A stretch of 64,000 bases of DNA from Candidatus Nanohalococcus occultus. GTDB lineage: Archaea > Nanohalarchaeota > Nanosalinia > Nanosalinales > Nanosalinaceae. This document shows, piece by piece, positions 7,276 to 15,750 of the stretch; the first letter of the stretch is position 1; every line of letters starts with the position of its first letter. Made by a program: the position numbers and the translations under genes. The notes under the pieces were generated by a model that did no database searches, had not been told where the DNA came from, and was given only the letters and a program-made list of their open reading frames with translations. The DNA is taken from contig NZ_CP104395.1 in the NCBI RefSeq assembly GCF_029207735.1, positions 124,001 to 188,000 on the forward strand. Direction: 5' to 3'.

Positions 7276-10200
7276 TCCATAATGTTTTCACGGTCGAAGA
7301 TGTTTTCCTCGCCAACCTGTTTTTTCAGCTTCTTGGCGGTTCTCTTCCCTATAAGCTTCTTTAACTTCTCGAAGGAGACTTCACGGATGTCCTCACGGTC
7401 TCTGATCCCGTGATCGTAAAGCTTCCGTGCGCGAACCCTTCCAATCTGATCGTACTTAACTAAACTCAGTAAATCCTCTCCTATGCCGTGTTTCAACCGC
7501 ACACGCAGCTTCTTCAGATCGTTCTGTACATCGATCTCTTTCATCCGCGCCAGTTCCTGTGCGCTGTAAAGCAGCCAGTCCGCATTACGGGTCTTGGCCC
7601 GAACGCCGCCTGGAGCGGTATCGTATTTGTCCATTATGCTTTCCTCATCTTTCTCATTGATCCATGCCTTCAACATTAAAGAGGTTTTCAGCGACTCCAG
7701 GAACGAATCATACTCGGGATCCCACTCGTTCGGCGCGGACTCCAGAAGATACTTTTTCGCATCCAAAAGAGTCTGTGCGATGTCTTGGTACTCCTTGTTT
7801 TTGACCCGCAGATTCCGTATCTCGGTTGTTCGGCACGCCATAAACAGGTAAGAAAGGGCCTCGGTGTTTTCTCTTTTCTCAGCTCTCTTCATACACTGAA
7901 TCATGTTGTAAGCGCTTTCCGGATCGATGTAGAGTTCGGATACTCTCCGCCCGGTCTTGGTTGCCTCCATACCAGTCTCTTCTAGAAAGTCGAAGTCTCG
8001 GAGTTGGTCGACAACTCTTTTGACCTGCTGTTCGACCTCGCTTAACTCTCCGTACTGGAAAGCATACAAGGTCTCCGAGTAAAACTCCAGTAAGCCTTCC
8101 ATGGATGTACAGAAACCGGAAGCGACGAGTGAAAGCGTATGCATTCTCAAAACCGGTTCGGCCGCCAGCTTCGACTGGATATGCTCTGACTGGCCGAAAA
8201 TATAGCGCTCTCGTATCTCATCAGGCATTCCAGGCTGCTTGGCTATAGATATAGCTTCTCCCTGGTCATCGTACTTCGGTCGGCCGGCTCTTCCGCAATT
8301 GTGAAGCACCGTTCTTGATCCGGTAATGTAATTGTGGTTATCTTCTACTTCGATATTGTACACTTTATTTGCTGATTTCTCGGTTATCGATATTATTCTG
8401 CTATGTTGTGACTGCTCTTTACGGTGTTCATTCGAGTCATGGTAATTGCTATAGCTTTCGCTTTCTATTTCTGCCTTAACAGGGTTTATTAGAGATGAAA
8501 GTCTGTTAACACTGTGCTTGGATCGTATTTTGAGCGAATAGCTATTCTTATTTACTTCGTATTCTTTTCCTTTAATCTCTATATTTTCGATAAACTGAGA
8601 ATCTATTCGGGATTTTATATCAAAAGAACTGAGCAACTCCTGTAGATCTCCAGAGAATTTTTTACTGGAAGTGGAAAAATGTATTCTAAGCTTATTTTTC
8701 TCATCGTTCTTGTAGTAAGATCCGTCTCCATCGAATACGCCCTCTATGAATGCTGCTTGTAGTTTTTCAGGTAGCTGATAGATCAAGTCACTTATCTCGG
8801 TTTTCTGAGATTTGTTTCCGTAAGGTATCTTAAATGACTCGTTCAGAACCTGTGCTAGGAGCGTGTTACCTACTTCTATCCTGTGGGTTCCGTCTCTTTC
8901 TTCCTCGTAGCACTCAAGTCCGAGAGAACTGAAAACGGATTTCGCCTTATCTATGATATTTTCGTCGGTGTTGAAGACTCTGATAGATGTGTAAGTGCTA
9001 CCTGCTCTCTGGTCTGTCGTCTTGTTCAGGTTTCCATCTGTTATGATTAGACCTATAAGCCACATGAAGTCCTCGGAAATCCTTTCCGGAACTGCGATTT
9101 TATTACCGTAGCTGCTCTTCATGTAGTCGATCTTACTGGAGATCTCTTGGGGCTCCGTACCGAGCTTCTCACATGCCTTAAGAACGCCTTGTAAAGGTAT
9201 TGCTTTTCTGTCATTCTTGTAGTGATATATTGTAGAACTGCTTATTCCAAGCTCTTCTGCAATTTCTTCGTCAGTTAGACCTGAATTGCTTTTGTAACGT
9301 TTCAGTAGATCTCCGCATCCTACGACGTAGCAGTCTTCTGGGAAGAGCTGGTGGAAAAAAGGATTTCGGTTACAGATTCGGCTATCGGCAGTTTTCAGTA
9401 GGTCTCCTTCTTCAAGATTTTTGGCGTTTTTCCATTCGTTATTGTATGTAAGCACAGGGTGATTTTCTGTTAGCTGAAAGCTCCCGGTCTCAGTCACAAT
9501 TTCAAGAACCGTATCCTCTTCACGCTGATAATGCTCTGTCACCTCACAGCTTTCTAACCGGTCATCCTCTGTATTGTAGGAAAGAACCTCCAACTTTTCC
9601 TTATTTTCCACTATCTTACCTATCTTCTTCATCCGTCCATCAGGCAGACATATTTCCTGTCCATATGGAAGACACATCTGCTCGTACTCTAGGGTCGGGA
9701 TAAAATCCATGCCGTCGCCGGTGTACCGTTTCAAGTCCCTCATGATGACTCTGTAAGCCGGCAAGTTGACTCCTGCGGCCAGTGTCGGGGTCGCAGAAAC
9801 CGTACGGACCAGTCCTTCTCGGAACGCATCTTCCACCAGCTCTCTTTGCTTGTTGACAAGCCCGGCGTGATGGAAGGCAGCTCCTTTCCGAACGTTTTCT
9901 GCCAGCCGCTTACACTGAGATGTCGGAGAACCTAGGACGTTTTCGATCCGGTCCGCATAATCTTTGAGTTTTTTGCGCTCATCTCGGCTTAAATCCTCCG
10001 TCGTTATCTTTCCGGCCCGATCACTGGATTTTTCAGAGCCTTTTCGCGAAGAACAGAAGACAATTGCTTGTTTGTCGATGTTTAAAGTATTCTGTATTAG
10101 GTTTATCGAGCCTCTACCGTGTTTGTCCTCGATAAAGACTTTTTCCGACTCAATCTCTTCTTTCTCTTGTTCTTTTACTTCGTTGCCGGTTGAGAAACCT

Positions 10201-10931
10201 CCGACCTTCGTGCCTTCGAGTTTTCCGCCCGGTTCGGGATTCTTGTTCGGTATCGAGTTTTCCTCTATGGTTTCCTCGCTGTAAAACTCTATTTCGTTGT
10301 CCCAGTAGACTCCGTGTTTTAACTCGACGGGCCTGTACTTCGATTCGACCAGCTCGGCATCCAGCCAGTCAGCCAGCTCATCGCTGTTCGAGATCGTAGC
10401 TGACAGTCCCAGCAGCTGGAAATCAAGTATGTCCCGGAGCCTTGCGATAGTGACTTCCAGGGTTGGACCGCGGTCCGGGGAGGTGATTAGATGTATCTCA
10501 TCGATTACAACCAGTCCGATCTCATGGATCCAAGACGGGTTGTGCCGAAGCAGGGAATCAAGCTTCTCGGAGGTGGCCACAACTATATCTGCCGTTGAAA
10601 GCGATTCTCCGGAGTCATCGTGATCTCCGACCGCTATCCGGACATCTTGATCTTCGAAACGCTCGCTGAAATCCTGGTATTTTTCACTCGCCAGCGCCTT
10701 CAAAGGCACGATGTAGATAGCAGTCTTGTTGTTCTCCACTACCTGTTTGGAGATCCCGATCTCCGCGATCAAAGTCTTTCCGGAAGCCGTCGGAGAGGCA
10801 ATTATCATGTCCTCGGCGTCCAGAAGACCAGATTTGACGGCATCCTGCTGAGGTGGATTCAGGTCCGTGATTCCAGAGTCGAGAAAGCCTTCACGAATCC
10901 CTTCGGGAATATCTAGATTTTCTACTTTCAT
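7266..10931 (-). CDS. hel308: Hel308-type Ski2-family DNA helicase, interrupted by an intein
   Basis: Superfamily 2, 3'-5' helicase acting at stalled replication forks. Walker A ASPTASGKT is at residues 45-53, DEIH at 144-147, and VSATPTLAAGVNLPA lies in the second RecA domain. Motif VI is split by an in-frame 459-residue intein: the host reads YEQM, then the intein, then CGRAGRPKYD. Removing it leaves a 762-residue protein of normal Hel308 length, with the winged-helix and ratchet domains and a C-terminal helix-hairpin-helix region. The ATG at 10931 is preferred to an upstream TTG. Activity should depend on splicing, because motif VI is needed for ATP hydrolysis. Confidence 0.95.
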   Translation of the reverse strand: MKVENLDIPEGIREGFLDSGITDLNPPQQDAVKSGLLDAEDMIIASPTASGKTLIAEIGISKQVVENNKTAIYIVPLKALASEKYQDFSERFEDQDVRIAVGDHDDSGESLSTADIVVATSEKLDSLLRHNPSWIHEIGLVVIDEIHLITSPDRGPTLEVTIARLRDILDFQLLGLSATISNSDELADWLDAELVESKYRPVELKHGVYWDNEIEFYSEETIEENSIPNKNPEPGGKLEGTKVGGFSTGNEVKEQEKEEIESEKVFIEDKHGRGSINLIQNTLNIDKQAIVFCSSRKGSEKSSDRAGKITTEDLSRDERKKLKDYADRIENVLGSPTSQCKRLAENVRKGAAFHHAGLVNKQRELVEDAFREGLVRTVSATPTLAAGVNLPAYRVIMRDLKRYTGDGMDFIPTLEYEQMCLPYGQEICLPDGRMKKIGKIVENKEKLEVLSYNTEDDRLESCEVTEHYQREEDTVLEIVTETGSFQLTENHPVLTYNNEWKNAKNLEEGDLLKTADSRICNRNPFFHQLFPEDCYVVGCGDLLKRYKSNSGLTDEEIAEELGISSSTIYHYKNDRKAIPLQGVLKACEKLGTEPQEISSKIDYMKSSYGNKIAVPERISEDFMWLIGLIITDGNLNKTTDQRAGSTYTSIRVFNTDENIIDKAKSVFSSLGLECYEEERDGTHRIEVGNTLLAQVLNESFKIPYGNKSQKTEISDLIYQLPEKLQAAFIEGVFDGDGSYYKNDEKNKLRIHFSTSSKKFSGDLQELLSSFDIKSRIDSQFIENIEIKGKEYEVNKNSYSLKIRSKHSVNRLSSLINPVKAEIESESYSNYHDSNEHRKEQSQHSRIISITEKSANKVYNIEVEDNHNYITGSRTVLHNCGRAGRPKYDDQGEAISIAKQPGMPDEIRERYIFGQSEHIQSKLAAEPVLRMHTLSLVASGFCTSMEGLLEFYSETLYAFQYGELSEVEQQVKRVVDQLRDFDFLEETGMEATKTGRRVSELYIDPESAYNMIQCMKRAEKRENTEALSYLFMACRTTEIRNLRVKNKEYQDIAQTLLDAKKYLLESAPNEWDPEYDSFLESLKTSLMLKAWINEKDEESIMDKYDTAPGGVRAKTRNADWLLYSAQELARMKEIDVQNDLKKLRVRLKHGIGEDLLSLVKYDQIGRVRARKLYDHGIRDREDIREVSFEKLKKLIGKRTAKKLKKQVGEENIFDRENIMDYF
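8298..9674 (-). mobile_element. Intein with LAGLIDADG homing endonuclease and XRE-like HTH, in hel308 motif VI
   Basis: In-frame insert of 459 codons. It begins with Cys (CLPYGQEICLPDG) and ends with YITGSRTVLHN followed by a Cys at position +1, which are the residues needed for protein splicing. Block B is seen as TENHPVLTYNN. The centre carries a LAGLIDADG endonuclease with two motifs, WLIGLIITDGN and AAFIEGVFDGDG. Between the N-terminal splicing block and the endonuclease lies a helix-turn-helix reading GLTDEEIAEELGISSSTIYH, like XRE repressors. The insert is richer in A/T, Lys and Asn than the flanking helicase. Both splicing and homing look potentially active. Confidence 0.95.
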
Positions 10932-10955
10932 ATCTAACAACCTCTATTCGAAATC

Positions 10956-11438
10956 TTAACAGTGCTTGCGGTACTTGACGAAATCAAAACCTTCGCGTTC
11001 ATCTCTCCGAACTTCCCTCCAGTTCCCGTCTTCGAACTCCGGGAAAAACGTATCTCCCTCATAGCGCTCATGGATCTCGGTCAATATCATGCGGTCCGCA
11101 TCTTTCAAGGCCTGTCTGTAGACTGAAGCACCACCTATCACGAAGGCTTTTTCAGCCAGCTCGTCTGCGATCTGGTAGGCCTCATCCAGACTGTTCGCTG
11201 ATCTTACACTCTCTTTGGTGTGATCGAAGCCTGACCGGCTCAAAACAATGTTGGTCCGGCCGGGTAGAGGCCGGTGGCTTTCCGGAAGCGACTCGAAGGT
11301 TTTACGCCCCATTATAACCGGATGGCCGGTGGTCTTTTCCTTAAAATGCTTTAGATCCTCCGGGATTTGCCAAGGTATCTCTCCGTCTTTACCTATAGCT
11401 CTGTTTTCCGAAACTGCTGCGATTATAACCTTCTTCAT
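10956..11438 (-). CDS. folA: Dihydrofolate reductase
   Basis: Reduces dihydrofolate with NADPH, regenerating the cofactor consumed by thymidylate synthase. Family landmarks: IGKDGEIPWQIPEDLKHF (active-site loop with its acidic residue), VIMGRKTFESLP (nucleotide binding) and FVIGGASVYRQAL. The 160-residue length is standard. Its ATG overlaps the stop of the small FolC-like frame (TAATG), which in turn overlaps the thyA stop (TGATG), so all three should be translated in series. Confidence 0.96.
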   Translation of the reverse strand: MKKVIIAAVSENRAIGKDGEIPWQIPEDLKHFKEKTTGHPVIMGRKTFESLPESHRPLPGRTNIVLSRSGFDHTKESVRSANSLDEAYQIADELAEKAFVIGGASVYRQALKDADRMILTEIHERYEGDTFFPEFEDGNWREVRRDEREGFDFVKYRKHC

Positions 11439-11551
11439 TACTGATTCATCCTCTGTTTTAACTCTCCAAGCAGATAGAGCGAGCCGGTTACAATCACGGG
11501 GTCTCCTTGATTCTGGGAACGTGCTTTCTCAGCAGTCTGTTTGTACTCCAT
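11438..11551 (-). CDS. 37-aa remnant of the FolC C terminus between thyA and folA
   Basis: A complete short frame (ATG 11551, TAA 11438) encoding 37 residues. Its second half, DPVIVTGSLYLLGELK, matches the last beta-strand and helix of folylpolyglutamate/dihydrofolate synthase (FolC), whose C terminus typically reads VLVTGSLYLVGE. No other part of FolC is present. The frame is joined on both sides by one-base overlaps (TGATG with thyA, TAATG with folA). The likely explanation is an internal deletion of a former thyA-folC-folA operon. Whether the peptide is functional, or kept only to carry ribosomes to folA, is unknown. Confidence 0.6.
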   Translation of the reverse strand: MEYKQTAEKARSQNQGDPVIVTGSLYLLGELKQRMNQ

Positions 11552-12579
11552 CACTCTGCTACCGAGAAACTCAGGCCTTCATGTGGATTGTAGCCTTTCA
11601 GTTTGAAGTCTTCATACTTTAACTCATCGAGATCCTTGTCGGCAATTTCCATCGCCGGACGCTGCCTTGGCTCCCGAGAAAGCTGCTCTAAAAGACCTGG
11701 AACGTGATCGTGACCTTCCTCGTCTTCGTCTTCGCTTGGAGCATTTTCCTCAATCCATTCCTTGACCTCAAGGAACTCTTCTGGTTTCTCACAGTCTCTG
11801 ACCTTCTGTTTTAACTCCTCTATGTTCTCGCTGTACCACTCGCCGCGCTCGCCTTTACCACAGTATATATGGGCATCGACAATCGTATGGGCGAACTCTC
11901 CTAGCTTGAAACCGGTTTGTTCCGCGATTATCTGAGTTATCAAAGCATAGCAGGCGATGTTAAACGGTATTCCCAATGCTATGTCTCCAGACCGCTGGGT
12001 TAGATGTGCGTTAAGCTTCCCGTCCTGAACGTTTAACACAAGCATCGCATGGCACGGAGGAAGACCAGAGACTTCGGCATTGGCAGGATGCCAAGGTGTT
12101 ATAACAAGTCGACGCGAATTAGGGCTTCTATCCGGGTTATCATCGTTTAAAGTATCTATTACGTACTGGATCTGATCGATGGTTAACTCGCCGTCTTCTT
12201 CGTTGACCCAGTTGGTCTCTTCATCCGCCCATGCTTCTCCGTCAAGATGCTTTGACTCATCTGGTACCGGGTAACGACGCCAGAAACGCCCGTAAGCAGT
12301 CTCTAAGTTGTCGTCTTCGTCGGCCCATGCGTTCCAGATCTTTGTATGTTCTTTGAGGTTCTGGATGTGGTGTTCGCCGGAAAAGTACCAGAGCAGCTCA
12401 TGTATCAAAGAGTTCCACCGGTAGCCGCTCATGTCTTTGGTTGTGAGCAGCGGAAAACCCTTCGATAAGTCGATCTTGTGGAACTGGGAGAAGGTCGATA
12501 AGGTATCTGAGTCAGTTCTGTTCGGTCTGTAGTTTGCGTTTTCAAGTACTGTTTCAACGAGCTGCTGGTACTGTTCCAT
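11551..12579 (-). CDS. thyA: Thymidylate synthase (ThyA type)
   Basis: Makes dTMP from dUMP using methylene-tetrahydrofolate. FPLLTTKDMSGYRWNSLIHELLW, read as two adjoining motifs near residues 42-64, is the folate/dUMP-binding start; GLPPCHAML carries the nucleophile at about Cys176; QRSGDIALGIPFNIA and TIVDAHIY follow. At 342 residues it is longer than the 264-residue E. coli enzyme, mainly through acidic insertions (about 105-130 and a SEDEDEEGHD stretch near 290), as in haloarchaeal homologues. First gene of the thyA-folC remnant-folA operon, divergent from the kinase gene at 12662. Confidence 0.96.
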   Translation of the reverse strand: MEQYQQLVETVLENANYRPNRTDSDTLSTFSQFHKIDLSKGFPLLTTKDMSGYRWNSLIHELLWYFSGEHHIQNLKEHTKIWNAWADEDDNLETAYGRFWRRYPVPDESKHLDGEAWADEETNWVNEEDGELTIDQIQYVIDTLNDDNPDRSPNSRRLVITPWHPANAEVSGLPPCHAMLVLNVQDGKLNAHLTQRSGDIALGIPFNIACYALITQIIAEQTGFKLGEFAHTIVDAHIYCGKGERGEWYSENIEELKQKVRDCEKPEEFLEVKEWIEENAPSEDEDEEGHDHVPGLLEQLSREPRQRPAMEIADKDLDELKYEDFKLKGYNPHEGLSFSVAE

Positions 12580-12633
12580 GATCCGGGTTTCGGAGAGTAA
12601 CTATTCAAATCATGTGGTTAGAGAACTCAATCG

Positions 12634-12644
12634 GTTTAAAAATA
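12634..12644 (+). promoter_or_regulatory. TATA box for the kinase-like gene
   Basis: GTTTAAAAATA ends about 18 bases before the ATG at 12662, with its centre about 23-25 bases upstream, the spacing expected for leaderless transcription in halophilic archaea. The gap to thyA is short, so the divergent thyA promoter overlaps the same 80 bp. Confidence 0.45.
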
Positions 12645-12661
12645 ATTCTATTTTGTTACTC

Positions 12662-13414
12662 ATGGCTAACCAAAAACAGAGCTTCCTGGAGAAGATGCTG
12701 CGCCATGAGCTGAGAAATCAGTATGCGTCACTAGAGGCATCTCTTAGGCTTCAGGAAAACGGCGGAGATCCAAGTCTTGATATTGAAGGCCATGAAAAAG
12801 AGCTTCAGACTGCTCTCAATGTCATAGATTGCTATGTGTCAAATGTAGATATTCTTGGCCTCACAGAAGAGGAGTTCCCGGCTGTAGAGTTTAACTTCGA
12901 TGGAGATCTTGGAGAAAAACTCGAGTACTGTAGAGAAAGGATAAAGGAGGTTGAATCTCTCAACAAGAGTACACATAGCGGCTTAAGTTCTTCTTACCTG
13001 GAGTTAGAGGAGTTCCTTGAGCCGTTGACTGAGTTTGGCGGCGATGAACTCGTCTTGAATTCTGAGGCGGCTATGGATAAATTGGTTGCTCTCGATGCCG
13101 GAGCCAGGCCTGCTGTAAACACTATAGGCAAAAATTATGTGGAGCATGGAAGACCTTCGGCCGCTGAGTTAGGACGCAAACCCGAACTTGAAATCGAGGT
13201 AAAAGAGAATCTCACGCATTACGAGATCGGTATAAATGATAACGGAGTCTATGAGGAAGGCAGCGGAGCAAAAGGAGAGGGTTTGAGAATAATAGATGCT
13301 GTCGCAGAACTCTACGGTATTAAAGCTGACTATGGTCTAGAGGACTCGGCGGATTTCGGATACGCTCTAGAAGTTCCTAAGCCCTCGGCCGCAGCTTTTC
13401 TCGAAAACTATTGA
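12662..13414 (+). CDS. Soluble histidine-kinase-like protein
   Basis: Predicted 250-residue cytoplasmic protein. An H-box-like RHELRNQYASLEASL puts the candidate phospho-His at residue 15. The ATPase domain follows with an N-box (NTIGKNYVEH, 153-162), a DNG motif (183-185) and a glycine loop GEGLRI (195-200). No sensor, membrane or receiver domain is present, and no response regulator is nearby. The ATG at 12662 is chosen over upstream starts because a TATA-like TTTAAAAATA sits about 25 bases before it and the homology begins right after it. It could equally be a GHKL ATPase of another function. Confidence 0.7.
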   Translation: MANQKQSFLEKMLRHELRNQYASLEASLRLQENGGDPSLDIEGHEKELQTALNVIDCYVSNVDILGLTEEEFPAVEFNFDGDLGEKLEYCRERIKEVESLNKSTHSGLSSSYLELEEFLEPLTEFGGDELVLNSEAAMDKLVALDAGARPAVNTIGKNYVEHGRPSAAELGRKPELEIEVKENLTHYEIGINDNGVYEEGSGAKGEGLRIIDAVAELYGIKADYGLEDSADFGYALEVPKPSAAAFLENY

Positions 13415-13572
13415 AACCAGATTTTTCAGCCGGAAAAAACTTCTAGCAGTGTTTTAGATTTCCAAACAGCACAAAACCTGTTTACAACACTATGTATGTA
13501 CTGTTGTCTATACTTAGACATAGAATTATATACATTAAGCTCGCTGGATTTTCTCACAGCAGTTCCGGGCGG

Positions 13573-13671
13573 ATGGAGACTCTGACTGGTGAAATCGTGG
13601 TTTGTGTTGAGAACTCCGATCAGGGTTTCGCACAGTACCCGGATGCACCGAAACCTGCTGGTACTTGCTAA
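13573..13671 (+). CDS. Possible 32-aa acidic small protein
   Basis: In the otherwise empty 298-bp gap between the kinase-like gene and glyA, an ATG at 13573 opens 32 codons: it begins METLTGEIVVCVENSD, ends PKPAGTC and stops with TAA. Five acidic and one basic residue match the acidic proteome of the window, and the codons look like those of well-expressed genes. A TATA-like TTATATA at about 13525-13532 lies 40-45 bases upstream. No clear Shine-Dalgarno is seen. It could be a small protein with two cysteines, or chance. Confidence 0.4.
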   Translation: METLTGEIVVCVENSDQGFAQYPDAPKPAGTC

Positions 13672-13687
13672 TGTAAGGAAAAGCATC

Positions 13688-13710
13688 GGAAAAAGCCTGT
13701 TTAAGGCTCC
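13688..13710 (-). terminator. Putative glyA terminator
   Basis: On the minus strand, directly after the glyA stop, AGCC-TTAAACA-GGCT forms a short stem followed by TTTTTCC. The stem is only 4 bp, so much of the signal is the T run, which suffices for many archaeal terminators. Confidence 0.45.
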
Positions 13711-13712
13711 AG

Positions 13713-14975
13713 CTAGTACTTGACCTTTGAGTTCTCGTAAAGCGGGAACTCTTCAAGTATCTCCGATACTTTCTCCTTCATTTTTTCTTCCATTTTTCCG
13801 TCTTCAGGATTCTTGACTCTCCGTGCTATCATCTCGCCGATCTGCTCTAACTCTTTTTCTTTCATTCCTCTGGTCGTCAGCGCAGGCGTTCCAAGTCTTA
13901 TCCCTGAGGTTACGAAAGGACTCTCCGGGTCGTAAGGCACCATGTTCTTGTTACAGACAACGCCGATCTCTTCAAGCAGGGATTCGGCTTGCTTGCCAGT
14001 GACTTCCTCGTTGCGAAGATCCACTAAAACCAGGTGGTTGTCGGTTCCGCCTGAAACCAGCTTCAAACCTTCATTTCTTAATCCTTCAGCTAGGGCCTCT
14101 GTGTTCTTAATTATCTGTTCGGCGTATTCCTCGAAGCTATCGCGCTGTGCTTCCTTGAAGCTGACTGCTTTCGCTGCGATCTGATGCATCAAAGGTCCGC
14201 CCTGAGTGTACGGAAAGACTGCCTTATCGACGTCTTCGGCGTACTTTTCCTTACACAGAATCATTCCGCCACGTGCGCCCCGGATCGATTTGTGGGTCGT
14301 GGTTGTAACGATATCACAGTGTGGGAAAGGCTCGGGATGTTTGCCGCCCGCGACTAATCCGGAAATATGAGCAATATCTGCCATCAGCAAGGCATCGACC
14401 TCATCAGCTACTTCGCGGAACATCTCGAATTCGAACTCGCGTGGGTAAGCCGAGTACCCCATGACTATGAGATCCGGATCGTGTTCTCTAGCGGCCTCTA
14501 AGATGTCTTCTTTTTCGAACCGCTCGGTCTCTTTGTTGATAGCATAGGTTCCGAAATCATATAGCTCGCCTGAGAAGTTAACGCCGTGTCCATGAGTTAA
14601 ATGGCCGCCGTGGGCTAGTACAGGCCCCAGTATCTTATCGCCTGGATCTAAAACTGCCGCATACGCTGCGAAGTTCGCCTGGCTTCCGGAGTGTGGCTGA
14701 ACGTTCGCGTGGTCGCCGCCAAAAAGATCCAGGGCGCGTTCTTTCGCTAAGTTCTCAACTTTATCGTGGTGTTTACAGCCCGCATAGTACCGGTTTCCGG
14801 GATATCCTTCCGCGTACTTGTTTGTCATAACCGATCCCTGTGCCTGAAGTACCTGTCTCGGCACAAAGTTCTCCGAGGCAATCATCTCCAGGGATTCGGA
14901 TTCTTGTCTCTCTATCTCATCGTTCAGTGCTTGGTAAACTTCCGGGTCGGCATCTTCCAGATCGCGGTGTTCCAT
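13713..14975 (-). CDS. glyA: Serine hydroxymethyltransferase
   Basis: PLP enzyme converting serine and tetrahydrofolate to glycine and methylene-tetrahydrofolate, the one-carbon donor for thyA. The 420-residue protein has [10 protein letters not shown] near the start, [11 protein letters not shown], and [15 protein letters not shown] with the PLP lysine at about Lys229. Its bacterial-like length and closeness to thyA and folA give the window a small folate/thymidylate set. It is transcribed alone, with a short terminator-like hairpin after the stop. Confidence 0.97.
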   Translation of the reverse strand: MEHRDLEDADPEVYQALNDEIERQESESLEMIASENFVPRQVLQAQGSVMTNKYAEGYPGNRYYAGCKHHDKVENLAKERALDLFGGDHANVQPHSGSQANFAAYAAVLDPGDKILGPVLAHGGHLTHGHGVNFSGELYDFGTYAINKETERFEKEDILEAAREHDPDLIVMGYSAYPREFEFEMFREVADEVDALLMADIAHISGLVAGGKHPEPFPHCDIVTTTTHKSIRGARGGMILCKEKYAEDVDKAVFPYTQGGPLMHQIAAKAVSFKEAQRDSFEEYAEQIIKNTEALAEGLRNEGLKLVSGGTDNHLVLVDLRNEEVTGKQAESLLEEIGVVCNKNMVPYDPESPFVTSGIRLGTPALTTRGMKEKELEQIGEMIARRVKNPEDGKMEEKMKEKVSEILEEFPLYENSKVKY

Positions 14976-15032
14976 ACCTCAAGGTTCTAAGGAACTACTA
15001 TTTTTGTTTCGGTTCCGGGAATCGAACTCTTG

Positions 15033-15680
15033 TTACTCGTCGAGCAGCATATAGACTATCATCTGGAGTATTTCAACGAATACGCCCATGTATGCCGTGT
15101 AAAGTCCGATTCCGTTCATGAACGGCTGGCCAGGTTTGACCTTGACTCTGTAGATCTGATCGACAAGGTACACTATGAAGCCGATTAAAGCAAGGAAGAA
15201 TGCGAAAATAATCATTCCTGCGCTGAACGTTCCTACAAGCGACAGTCCGAAAACCCCTAGGAAGATGTAGTTAGCGTACTTGCCCCACGAGGAAAAATCG
15301 TGGTCGGTGCCAAACACTGCTAGGCCGCAGATCACTGCTATAGCAGTTGTTGCAACGGCTGTGGTTCCAAGCGCCAGTGCCTGTATAGACGGACTAAGCA
15401 TCGAGATTACGCCTGCTCCGAACATTCCGTAAGCGAACTGGACCAGCGATGTTCCGCCGACCGCCATTCCTGTGTTGCCGTCACGGACTCCTCTTTTAGC
15501 TATGAAAAGACCTGCGGAAAGCAAGACTCCGTAAACCGCGACTCCTATTATGAAGTGGTTGAAAAGCACATTATTAGCTGCCGCAAGCGGTGTAAAGGCA
15601 AATGCCCAGATAACTCCGATATTTAACAGTATTAAACCGGTTGCGACCGCCAGGCTTTCCAACTCTCCTTTTTGGAACAT
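15033..15680 (-). CDS. Bax inhibitor-1 (BI-1/YccA) family membrane protein
   Basis: 215-residue integral membrane protein with about seven hydrophobic segments. The end, NGIGLYTAYMGVFVEILQMI, corresponds to the GLYLDxxNLFLxLLRI region that ends BI-1/YccA/TMBIM proteins, here followed by an acidic LLDE. Family members are pH-sensitive calcium leak channels or stress modulators; the role in archaea is unknown. It is separated by short gaps from glyA and from the divergent tmk. Confidence 0.8.
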   Translation of the reverse strand: MFQKGELESLAVATGLILLNIGVIWAFAFTPLAAANNVLFNHFIIGVAVYGVLLSAGLFIAKRGVRDGNTGMAVGGTSLVQFAYGMFGAGVISMLSPSIQALALGTTAVATTAIAVICGLAVFGTDHDFSSWGKYANYIFLGVFGLSLVGTFSAGMIIFAFFLALIGFIVYLVDQIYRVKVKPGQPFMNGIGLYTAYMGVFVEILQMIVYMLLDE

Positions 15681-15750
15681 ACCAACTTATGGGTTTCAAA
15701 CCGTTAAAAGAGGAGATGTAGTTAAAATCGTTCGGCTCTAAAACCCGGAT

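Noticed and set aside
7266-10931. Second helicase gene or frameshift in the middle of hel308
   Set aside because: The non-helicase stretch is in frame, has all intein splicing residues at its borders, and its removal restores a normal helicase.
13426-13686. 86-codon minus-strand frame downstream of glyA
   Set aside because: Basic, cysteine-rich and low-complexity product unlike the acidic proteins around it, and it crosses the glyA terminator. Treated as spurious.
15000-15035. T-arm-like GAGTTCGATTCCCGG on the minus strand between glyA and the BI-1 gene
   Set aside because: The flanking five-base arms (AAGAG and CCCGG) do not pair and only about 60 bp are available, so no tRNA can fold. At most a chance match or an old tRNA fragment.
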